Positions 34,281 to 45,300 of a DNA stretch of 64,000 nucleotides are shown one piece after another. Position 1 is the first letter of the stretch; the number at the start of each line of letters is the position of its first letter. The stretch comes from Rhabdornis inornatus (lineage: Eukaryota; Chordata; Aves; Passeriformes; Rhabdornithidae), in contig VWZS01004373.1 in NCBI GenBank assembly GCA_013397075.1, forward strand, positions 310,001 through 374,000, written 5' to 3'. Position numbers and translations under genes: made by a program. The notes beneath the pieces are model-generated. The model was given only the letters and a program-made list of their open reading frames with translations. It ran no database searches and was not told where the DNA came from.

Positions 34281-35426
34281 CCAAATGTCAAGAAGTGAAA
34301 AGAATGGTAATTTCAGACTAAATACAATGTTTAATTATTGGCATTACAGAAGGCAAAGGAACCCACAGCAATGAAAGTGAAAACCTCATCAAGCCAATTA
34401 GGAATACAGTAAGGTCTCTATCCAGACCATTTGCATTCCTTTGTCTGTTTTAGAGATTAAAGGCCACAAGCATGTTTGAGAAGTTCATGTAAGTACAAGT
34501 ATCACTCTAAACAGCCCAAGTTAAAGATATGCACTTGATTTTTCCTATGACCTGGAAAACACAGATTACCACATTAGTGCAGATACAGTAAGAGAATCCA
34601 CACAACTTGAACTTTTCATAATCATACTGTATATTGATGTCAATATGACTTGGCAACTACTACCAGATGCTTTTCTGAAAGAATGCATGTTGGATTACAC
34701 AGTGCAAGCAGCTGACTGGAAGATTGCCTACTATGCTTCTACCGATCCTTTGATGGCATGAGACTCTTTACCACTGCCTTTTTATATATACCTCATACTT
34801 CCTTTTTGCAACCATTTATGGTGCACAAACTCCCATGCCCAGTGAAGAGTCTTCTTCCTCTTCCCTTGCTAGGTCTCCTTAACCATCCATCTACCATGTC
34901 ACTGACTCAAGTCTCATCTGTAGGCAGACTGCCCAATTCAGACATTAAAAACCATTCATACGACAGGAAAAATCTGAGTGTTATTTAACCATAAAAAGGT
35001 ATCCAATTGTGTACCAGAACTCACCCCAAGTTATTGTTCAGTTCTAAGAGTGTCATATCCTAATCATCTAAGTCCAGTATTAAAATAAAAAATGGACAAT
35101 GAAAGAAAAGTAGTTTTGCATTAAATCTGTAGTTGGAAGTTCCACAGCTATCCACAAGTCACTTAACAGAGCAAAACACAGAGAAGCTGAGATGTGCTTC
35201 CATAGCCAGGAGTTATGATGTCTGTTTAGATTTTTTTTTTTTAAGGAACTTGTTTCAGAGCTACAGAATAATTTGTAATGGAAAGAACATCTGGATTTCA
35301 TGGAGTCCAGCCACCAGCCAAAGAAAGTCCAACCAGAAGACGTTGCTCAGGGCCATGGCCAGATGAGGTTCGAATACCCCCCATGAATTTCTGACTCAGG
35401 ACGTCAGGGTAAGGGAACATTGAAAT

Positions 35427-35749
35427 CCCGGAGGGTCACAATCAGTGGCACAGGGTCTAGCTGGAGGCCTGTCACTAGTGGTGCTCCCCAAGGTTCAATA
35501 CTGGGCCCAGTATCGTTTAATCAGGAAGTTCCACGCAAACATGAGGAAGAACCTCTTTACTGTGTTGTGTGTCTGAGCATTGAAGCAGACTGCCCAGATA
35601 GGATGTGGAGTCTCCCTCACAGGAGATACTCAAAAAGCATCTGGACACAATCCTGTGCTATGTGCTCTGGGATGACCCTGCTTGAGCAGGGAGGTTGGAC
35701 CAGATGACCCACTGTGGTTCCTTCCAACCTGACCCAATCTGTGATTCTG
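35427..35749 (+). mobile_element. CR1 LINE fragment B, internally deleted
   Basis: A plus-strand CR1. The 5' part encodes a reverse-transcriptase segment (RRVTISGTGSSWRPVTSGAP, then QGSILGPVSFN). At about 35521 the sequence jumps directly to the C-terminal and 3'-end block (gaagttccacgcaaacatgag, through ggttggaccagatgaccc, to tgtgattctg at 35741-35749). Relative to fragment D at 49.2 kb, about 0.68 kb between these two points is missing. The single long frame across the joint (35420-35707) is a by-product of the deletion and does not make a functional protein. Confidence 0.88.
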
Positions 35750-36353
35750 CCAATACATCAAACAACAGAGACTGCACAGCTTCTCTGGGCAATTGTGCTT
35801 TGATCCTAAATGTATCTAATCAAAATATCCAATAAATGGAAGCTTTAAAATCCAGTTCAGAACACTGTTTAATTGCTTTAGTTTTAAAAAATCAAAATGT
35901 TAATGCTTCAATGTCAAGAGTCGTTGTGCTGTTACACAAAACCAATCTAAAGCTAGCAAAAGATATAACCATTTGTACGTTTGCATTGTTTGAACCAGAG
36001 CTGTTAGGAAGCAAAACAAACAACAGGCTGAAGATTTTAAACACTCATTTTCAGAAATGCATGCTGTCACTTTTATCAATCTTTTAAAAAATTCAACTTT
36101 GAAATTCAATTTTAAATAAATTGCAAGGTTCTAAAACAAATAATTGTTTGCCTCTCCATGGTCTCTAACTAAAAAATAGCTACCTTGCCATTCGTTTCTG
36201 ATCACTGCATGAAAGAATTCTTTAATTTTCCCTCCAGGTGATCTGCCTGCTGATTTACAGTGGGGGTTTTTGGTCCTTTAAATCCTGGGGACCTTCTTCT
36301 CTGCAGTGTATCAATGTTTAAATGCTTATTGAACAAACAAGCATGCTGCATTC

Positions 36354-36402
36354 ACATTTTCATTCCTGTAATTCCATTACATTTTCATTCCTGTGACATT
36401 CC
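36354..36402. repeat. 25-bp tandem duplication
   Basis: The unit acattttcattcctgt plus about nine bases starts at 36354 and again at 36379, giving two copies with period 25. The second copy diverges after its first 16 bases (gacattcc versus aattccatt). No functional claim. Confidence 0.8.
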
Positions 36403-37670
36403 ATTTCCTGAGATTAAGAAGTAAAACAGAAATAAAGCATGCTTTGGAATAACTACAGACACTCTTGACACAACAAGGACCACCAATATCCTCCAAATAT
36501 AAGCCAATATTCTCTCAATATAAGTCCAAAGTGAAATTTGGACTGATAAATTTTAGATTTTAAAAGGAAAACTCTGAAAGTCATTATTCCACTGTATTTT
36601 GTATCTAAGGAAAGTCACTTAACAGAACAAGCTACCAAAATCTTTACAGGGTATAGTCCCTAAGTATCTAACATATTAAATCTGAAATTCTTTTAAACCA
36701 TTTATTTTGCAAGTATATTTTTCAAATGTATTTTGCAAATACATTTTTCACACGCTGTCATCACTAAGCCAGTAAAGTTAACACAGTCTCAACAGAATCT
36801 CAAAAATTTCATGATCATCTGCAAAAATCCACTGATCTTACAAAACAGTCACAACATTTTTGCAGAAAACCTGCCATCCTCAGCTCTATTTTTTATAAAA
36901 TCTGTATTTTATATAAAATATACATTTTTATATATCTTATTCCTTTATACAAATATTTGACACAGTATAGAAAATGTGTACCAAAGCCCTGGGCCTTGAG
37001 AAAAAGTTATATTACTCTGATGATATTTGTAATAGCAACTTCTGTAAAGAACATGAACTACCTACCTCCTCCAAAGAAAAAAACAATTTTGTTTTGATAA
37101 GAGTAATTTCAATATAATGACTAGGAAACCCCTGCACCTTACCAACCACCTGACCTCAAGTTCAGAGGAGATGAGGACAGAATGATTTCCATAGGCTTTG
37201 GTTCTCACTGACCACTTGAAACAATTCCACATTTTCCATAAGCTTCATGATCCTGAGTACACCACCAGGTTCTGCAATTTCTTCCCCATGACAACTTCTT
37301 CCTCATGCACAAGCATGAGGGATATAGGTCCAGGCACAACACTGAAGGAAGAAGAGCTGGAAGAAGCCTCATCTCAGGTCTTAATCTCTCCTCATGAGTT
37401 TTGCTGTAGGGATGCCTACATCTCAGTGACCCCAACCCCTTGATTTAACTTCCCAGCCTTATCTTGGACCTGCCTCATACCTATGGACATGTCTGGCTGA
37501 CCCTGGTCACTGTCACCAGACCTGCTTTTCTGTCCATGCTCAGGTAGCATGTGACTGCACCCCTTGTCAGTGAGAGCTGTGCCCAGGAACCAGCCTCCTG
37601 GCACCCTCATTCACATCAGGGTAGTCAGTCTGGTGGAGCAGTCAGCATCTGCTGCTCCCGGACATAGAAA

Positions 37671-38235
37671 AATCACAGAATAGCAGAATATCCTGAGTTG
37701 GATGGGACTCACAACAATCACTGAAGTCCATCTCCTGGCCCTGCACAGAGCAACCCCAAAAATCACACCATGAGCCTGAGAACATTGTTCAAATGCTTCT
37801 CAAACTCAGTCAGGCTTGCTGCTGTGACCACTTCCCTGGGGAGGCTGATCCAGTGCCCAAATACCCTCTGGGTGAGAACCTTTTTCTATTATCTAACTTA
37901 ATCTCTCTTTACACAGTTTCATGCCATTCCCTCAGGTCCTGTGGTTCTCCAGCTCAAGGCACTGTGACCCCCTTAGCCCATCATCCATGTTGAAGACAAC
38001 AGCAAAGAAAGTGTTAAACATCTCTGCCTTGTCTATGTCCCTGTTTGTGAGGTGATCATTCTCATCATGTAATGAGACAATGTTATTTCTGGAGTGTGTT
38101 TTGCTATTAGCATATTTTAAAAATTTTTTTTTTGTCCCCCACATTTTTGGCCAGCTTCAACTCCAGTTGAGATTGTGCCACATGAATTTTCTCTGTAGAA
38201 TGGACTGGACATACACCTTCTTTTTTTGCTTTAGC
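37671..38235 (-). mobile_element. CR1 LINE fragment C, internally deleted
   Basis: A minus-strand CR1 whose 3' end is at 37671 (octamer-like ATTCTGTGAT). Reading right to left, an early ORF2 segment just upstream of the reverse transcriptase (EKIHVAQSQLELKLA, then DHLTNRDIDKAEMFNTFFAV and RGSQCLELENH) is joined at about 37938 straight to the C-terminal/3' block (GACCTGAGGGAATGGCATG onward). Most of the reverse transcriptase is therefore absent. A further frameshift lies in the A/T run near 38120-38130. The 3' block resembles fragment D, so the two probably share a subfamily. The right boundary is uncertain and could reach 38290. Confidence 0.85.
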
Positions 38236-38350
38236 TCCAAAGTAGATCCTTGTTCTGCCAAGCCGGCCTTCTGCCAGGCTTGCTTTACTTATGACATTTT
38301 GGAAGAACAATAAACTTGTGTAAAAAATGTATGTGTACAGACACAAGTGC

Positions 38351-38386
38351 ATACATATATATTTATATATATATATGGATATATGT
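38351..38386. repeat. (AT)n-rich microsatellite
   Basis: An interrupted AT repeat (atacatatatatttatatat, continuing to ggatatatg) in intron 4, about 0.1 kb right of CR1 fragment C. A low-complexity T/G-rich tract follows at 38480-38565. Confidence 0.8.
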
Positions 38387-38479
38387 CAGAAATGATCAAG
38401 GAATACTTCTATGTATTATCTTGTTTTACTAGAATTGTTGGGATTTATCCAAGATGTGGGTTGGCTTATTTTTGTCTGG

Positions 38480-38565
38480 TGGTTTGTTTCGGTTTTTTGG
38501 TGTTGGTTTCTTTTTTGTTTTGTTTTGGTTTTGTTTGTTTGTTTTCTTTTCTTTTCTTGGTTTTT
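38480..38565. repeat. T/G-rich low-complexity tract
   Basis: Runs of TTTTG and TTTTC units (gttttgttttggttttg and similar). On the gene's strand this is C/A-rich. It produces a spurious hydrophobic plus-strand open frame rich in F, V and L at 38347-38697, which should not be read as a membrane protein. Confidence 0.8.
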
Positions 38566-39747
38566 AAATTTACTGCTGTGAACTTCAAATTCACAGCTAG
38601 TTTGAATTTATTTCCATCCTTGATAATGATGACTTTTGTTCTGGAAAAAGTATGTCAACATCACATCAGTTCAGATAAGATATGGAATGATAGGTAGTCC
38701 AAGTACTTGCCTGGGTTTTCCATTTATCCCTGTTTATGCAGAAGAGGAACAACACTCTGGAAGTACAAGCATTACAATCACCTTCTTCATCTCCCTGCTG
38801 CTTTGTTAAGGAAATAGTTGAAGTAGTTTTATGGTGGCCATGCACTAAACTGAATAACACGTTGGAATAGTTTCATTACTAAGGACAGCAAAGGAAAGGT
38901 ATTCACCCCTCCAACTTCCCTCAATAAAGCATTAAGAGCAGGAAGGGCTGTCACAGCCACCTTTTTCCACAGGTTAGAAGCCCTGAAATAATAAACTAAT
39001 GCTGTATTTTCACTTCCTCTTAATTCCTCACAAAACATGGACAACCTTTTTTGCAATTGAGAATTAAAAAAAAAAATTAAATTAGGTTACTTCTTTAAAA
39101 TATTACAAAGAAAGTAGTAGAACACTCAAAGTGAAGCTGGCAGAGTAGAAATGGAGCACATCAAATGAAGATAATGGGAGTGTATCACACAACTCAGAAA
39201 GGGGGGGTGGTTTGAAAAAAGCAGCTCAGGTCAGTGCAATTTATCTGTGCTCTATCATGTGGTATCACAACCATCCTAGGAAAGATTCATTCAAAAAAGT
39301 GCAAAACCCTGCCTTAGTGCACCTGATCCATTTAGACTAAGATCAGTTTCACCTGCTCCTGAAAAAGGTGGCTGCATATATATACTTGTATACAAACACC
39401 TGAAAACCTCCAGAATTCACTTACTTTGATAACTTTGTAAGTGGTAGTTTATTTTTCATAGGACTAGTTTGTCCAAATCCAGAGAAAATTCCCAAACCAA
39501 AATTTAACTCAAAAAATAAAAAACATAATTTCAACCAAATTAATTATGTTGAGCTAGTCCAACTGTGGACTAGTGATGAATTTTGCTGCTCAACATAAGT
39601 CAGTGTTGCTTGTGTTTAACCAAAGCTGAATAACTAATTCAATGTCCCATGTGGATAAATGAAATCATCATTTGGACTCTTTTCTGTTATCACTATCATG
39701 GAGATGTAAAAACACAAGACTTGCAGAATTTAGACAGAATCAACACC

Positions 39748-39762
39748 TTTTTTTTTTTTTTT
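39748..39762. repeat. T15 tract
   Basis: An uninterrupted 15-base T-run in intron 4; another A-run lies at about 39983-39997. No repeat body was recognised next to either. Confidence 0.8.
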
Positions 39763-42317
39763 AACACTGGCAGGGGCTAATTTCACTGTAGTTGTCCAGC
39801 AATAAAAAATTTACTTCAGAATTCACATCTCTGTTTCCTACAGCAATTTAATATACCAACCAAAATGATAAAAGCAAACTCGTGACTCAAAGAAATAACC
39901 TTGAACTTTACACTTTATTTTCCAGCATAGACTTGAGTGCTCTATGTCTTTAACAGCTATTTTGCTTAGATAGATGATATACAAAAAAAAAAAAAAATCA
40001 CTTCCTTGCAAAGCATTAACATACATTTTCCCTCACTTTCATACTTCAATTTCAAATACACCACAAAATGTACTCCCACAACAGTACTGTATTAGTATAA
40101 AACTATTTTAGTTCAATTAAAATGTCTAACTATCTACCTTTAAACCTATCTAAACTGTAATTTTCACTTTGAGTACTTCCAACGTATTCTAAAACATATT
40201 TTGTTTTCTTTTATCAGCTTCACAAATCAGGTCCTGAATTCCAAATGTTAGGAAAAAATAGTCATTAACTGCTAGGTAACAGCAGATTTTCCAATTTAGA
40301 AAACTAAATTACACACACCACAAAAATATGTGTATTTTGCTATCTGAAATTTCCTATTAAAATCTGTAATAACAAAACACTTTTCTGGCTCTTAGAACCT
40401 GCTGAAGTTTCCACTTTCTAATACACAATTCCAGGCCAGTTTGAAAATAGCACAAGAAAAAAACCTTAAGAAAAAGAAAGCTTAAAGTGCCTGTTTTATA
40501 TACTGCTCCTGACACAGTTTAAAATATATTCTGGTGTGGAAGCTTTTGGTGCCTCCCCAGGTGCTGCCTAGTAATCATGTTGGGCTTTTTTTTCCAACGG
40601 GATATACAGATGTTTGACCCTCAGCTTACCAAAGAGTTACTCCGTTAACCAAAGAGTGACCTCTCACAGTTGAAACTGACTCTCAAATTGGTGTGTTCCC
40701 ACCTTTTCCACACCTAATTTTTTTCTTTTTAAGTAGCATGAAGTAGCAGCAGAAAGCACAATATTTTAGCCATCTGAGCATGAAGTATTCTTGAACTATC
40801 CCACCAACTGGAAGTGCTCTCTGTTACCTCAATCTTTTAAAATTAGAGCCATTATAGTAAATCGTGCAAATCTACAGTTGGTCTTCGATAAAAAGAAGAT
40901 TTTTAACCCACTGAACTGGAACATCTTCCAAGCAGTTCTTCAGATCTCTGACAAGATACCCTACAACATACACATGCCAATCTGATACTGCCATGTACCT
41001 ACATTCAGTTGTTCAGAAAACACTCATATATCACTTAAGAAGTTCCAAAAATCAGGGTAGTTCTTTTTATAATAAAAGCTGAGCATTAAAGAAGTGCAAT
41101 AAAAGTCTACATATTTTTAAAAAATGGATGCCCTCACAATGTTTTTTCACCTCCAGATAACATATCAACATCTGGAGCCCATCAGTGAGAAGCAAAAGCT
41201 TATGATACTTGTTGAGCTGCTCTTAGAAAACGCATTGGTTAACCCAGCACACCCTCAGTCATTAAAAAAGACAAAAAGACTGTACTGTGACAGCCCCAAT
41301 GGAGTGCCAGCATCCTTAAAGGCAGCCAAAGCAGGGTGGAGAAGCAGGAGGCTGGAGTCTCCCACTTTTCTCTGGTCACTTCTGTTCAGATGTGAACCAC
41401 AACCATTTTGTCGCTGGAAGAAGCAACAAAGGCTGTACAGCACCTGTTGTACACAGAGGTGAGATGAAGAGCAGTACCGGTAAATAAATGTCTATCAAAT
41501 GTTACAAGTAGACTTTAAAGAAGACAACAACCAAAAAGATACCCCAAAATGCCTGCAGCAAACCATGAAGTCCAGTACCAATCTTAAAAAATGTTCAGCA
41601 TGCATTCTCTTTCAGGAAAGAGACACTAGCTACTGAACGTAATTCATTGCCCTAGCCAAACTTTTCAACAAGGACAGAGCAGTCTTACAGATTGATTTCA
41701 CATTAATGAAAACATTATCACACAGAACATGCTTGTGCCTTCATGATTTTTTCCAGTCAAGAAGATCCATGATAAGCTTCAACTTCACAAATCTGCTGAA
41801 ATTGTCTTTTTTATATTCTTACCTTCCCCCTTCTGGTTGGTTGTGCTCTTGTCACTTCTGAAAACTACTAATTCACTTTCTCATGACGTATCCATAGAGC
41901 ATCCTGTTCAGCTTGGCCCTAATTTTTGACTGAGATACTCATGCATTTCTGTTACCTGTGCTACACACTGCAAGTAAGACTCTGGATCCAAGCTTGTCTG
42001 CTTCTTCTGTCTCCACTGTATGTAAGGGGGAATAACATGAATTCACACATGGAATATTACATAATTTGCTTACTTAAAACGTTTTCAGAAATTTTCCAGA
42101 ATGCAATCCCTTAAAAATATTTCTACTTGATCTGTGGCTATCCATAATTTCAGTTCACTGGCAACAGCCTTACATTTTTTTAATTACCTTTCCTGGCCTC
42201 ATTAGAAGTTAGCAACAAACTGCCAGCACTCTAAGACCTCAAGTTTAAAAAGCACTAGGCCCCCTGTGGGCATAAAAAATAAATTTATTCCTCTTGCCCG
42301 GAGTAATAACAATAAAT

Positions 42318-42335
42318 AAAAAAAAAAAAAAAAAA
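42318..42335. repeat. A18 tract
   Basis: An uninterrupted run of about 18 A in intron 4, preceded by aataacaataaat. It could be the tail of an old retroposed sequence, but nothing identifiable lies upstream of it on the plus strand. Confidence 0.75.
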
Positions 42336-45300
42336 CAAAAATCCCGATCACTTCCACCAAGGTATACAGCACAACCTGCTAACAAAAACAGAATATAATT
42401 TCTATTTTCTCCATACAAGGCAGCTGGGGGATGATGTATGTGACATGCATAGAGAGGCTGATGGAATAGCGTTTTCTTAGCCTGAAGATGGGAGATCTAA
42501 AGGAAGAGCTCACTGCTGTCTACAGCTACCCAATAGGTGAAGGGAAGACAGAGATGCGCAGTGGAAGGACAAGAGGGAATGGATGCAAGCTGGAACACTG
42601 GCAATCCCAACCAGGCCTCAGGAATTTAGTTTTCCACTATAATAGTGATCAAACACTGGGAGATGCTTGCTCATAGAGGCTGCAGAGTCTTCAGCCTCAG
42701 AGATTATTTAAAACATTGATTTGATATTTCCCCTCAAGCAACTGGTCTTGATGATGGTGCTGCAAGGGTTTGAACCATATGGCTGCAACAGTCCATTCCA
42801 ACCAGAATTGTTTGATGATTCTCTGACCATCCCCAACAAAACAACAGAACAAAACCAACAACAAAGAATGAACTGAAACACTGAATTTCAGTTCTAGATG
42901 ATTTAGAAAACCCAGTTGCATTTTCTAGACCAAATGAAACCAAACAGTGTAATAGGACAAAGCTTCTCCTAATATTTAGAATGACAGGTTCACTTTGTAT
43001 CCAAACAGGCTCTTTTACTTAAGATGCTTGCATCCAAGTCTGCCCAGTTACATAACATTTTAGTTAAAAGAAAAAAAAAAAACAAAACAAAAACTTGCCA
43101 AGCTGACATATGTCTAGAAATGAAATTCTCAAAAAAATAGTCTGAGAAGATTTCAAAAAATGTTTTGAAGAAAACAAATATACTAACAAGTCTACTTTAC
43201 ATCCTCTTGCAATTAAAAATGGCAATTATTTGTGCAAAATCCAATATTGTACAAATAACAAAAAACATCAGAGACTAAACAGATTTTGTATCTATAATGC
43301 TGCCACTGGATCCATCATATCTAGGCAGCTGTCATTTACAAATCAACAAATGTTTCATTGTATAGGTGAAGCTGTGACACATAAGCCAACACATCACTAG
43401 CTACAACTCATTTCAAGGCAATTTTTACCAGCAATGGAAGTATCACTGAAAAATACTAAATACTGCAGTTTATCAAGAGATCAAAGCTTACAGCTACAGC
43501 AATTTATTTTGTTGATTCAGATTTAGCTTGTCATTGCTTTACATGGTATTCAGCGTACCAGGCTGGGCATCACCAAGCTAGGTGTTGTGCAAGAGATAAA
43601 AAGAGTTACAGATTCCATAAGAATTTTAAGTCATACCAGCAATTGCAGTGCAAAGCATAAAACAAGTAATCCTCTGTAACAAAACCAAGAGCTATGTCAC
43701 ACAATCAGAAGCCAATTCTTTGGTCACGAAAGCAATTATGAAACTTCTGCAATAATTCTTTGTGTATTAAAAAAAATACCAGATCATTATCATAGAGGAA
43801 AAAACTCTGAAGCTCATCACAATAGCTGTGGAGCTATTTAAACCTCTCTTAAGAGCTATGCCCTTTTAGAAAGTTTACAAACAAGCATTCAGGCAATTCA
43901 AGTATCAGGTATCAGCAAACAGGAGCACTTAGTAAGATGTATCCTTAATTAACGTGTGTATCTAAGAAATGTACTGATATAATTAATAACAAAAGCAGAG
44001 ACCCACAACAGTTGCTGTCTGCATGCCAACAAAGTCTTATTTAGAGACAAAAGTAAACTACAATGCTCGAATCTGCAGCTGCTTCACTTAACAAACAAAA
44101 ATTTGGGGGGTTGGGTTCCCAATTTCCTTCATGTTTTTGCTGGCTTTGGGGGGAGCTTGTTGTTTGCTTGCTTGTTTAAATTAAAGGACTGACATTTTAC
44201 AGCATACTCATATTTCTCAAAGCAGCACAACAGAGCATCCATTTTGAAACAGCTTCAGATTGAATTAGAGAATTTCTAAAAAAGAAAACCAAAACCATAA
44301 AACCACACACTATACCACAGCTCCATTTCATTCAGTACAAGAGCAGGAATTTCTGTCTGGTGGGTAATTCTACTATAATACAAATCAGAATTAAAATCTT
44401 TAAAGCAGGTTCAATAATGGTTGGCAGCACAGACTCAGGCAACCACAGTTCTTATTGTGCCTTTCCTTAGTCTCTTAGCGAAATCAACTTGGACAACACT
44501 TATTTTGCCCTTTCACTAGGGCTTGTGAGAACTGGTATCAGAAAAGGAAAGTTTCAGTTTCTGGGTATCACTGCTGTGTTATTCACAGCTCAAAACTGTT
44601 AGGCACCATCATTTATTTTACCCAGCCAAAATTAAAGATGAAGGTTACAATGATTTAGTTTTTAAACACTTTTTTACCCAACCATCTCACCTTTTTTTAA
44701 ATGCCATCTAGTAAAGAATTTCAAAGGGCTCTGCTTCTTTAATGAGGCATTAAAATACAGTCATACGACAAAAAAGCAACTCTACTAAGTCTCTTAAACC
44801 CCTGGACTTACATTATCAGCTTTTATGTGCCTGTCAACACTCAACAGTAAGAAGCAATGGTTTGCTCTTTGCCTCGAATTTAAAAGCCAGCTAAACTTCC
44901 TCTCACTTTCCTGCTGAGAGCTTTAACTCCTTACAAACTGTCAAAGCTTTGACACTTCAGCAGAAAGTAAATCTACAACATGATGCAATGGCCAGGTGTA
45001 GTCTCAATCAGCCACTAGCCACTAATTTACTAGTGGCCATTTAATTCACCTCAAAAAGCAATAAACTAGAAATACTTCCCACTCCCCCATGTACCCACAC
45101 TCCTTGCACATCAGCCCTTTTAAATAGGTAATAGTTCTGTCAAAGAATCAGGTACAGTTAACTTGCAACTTGAAAGAAATGAAACATTTAAAATTGTAGA
45201 GATGTCAACATACAGCTAAAATGCAAATACATTTCCAACCCAGAAGCTAAAGTAAGAGTGAAGCATTTTTCAAGAAAAGTAAGTGCAAAGTGTTAAATCG

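Noticed and set aside
35420..35707. 95-codon plus-strand frame that looks like a novel protein joining two domains
   Set aside because: Both parts are CR1 ORF2 segments brought together by an internal deletion.
37180..37665. Possible LTR left of CR1 copy C
   Set aside because: The stretch is somewhat GC-richer and carries cct-rich phrases, but I found no clear TG...CA termini, target duplication or polyadenylation layout, so no element is claimed.
38347..38697. 116-codon hydrophobic plus-strand frame resembling a membrane protein
   Set aside because: The F/V/L-rich segment is translation of a T/G low-complexity tract (38480-38565).
41124..41462. 112-codon plus-strand open frame in intron 4
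   Set aside because: No recognisable domain, antisense to the gene's intron, no splice or promoter context; length is within chance for 64 kb scanned in six frames.
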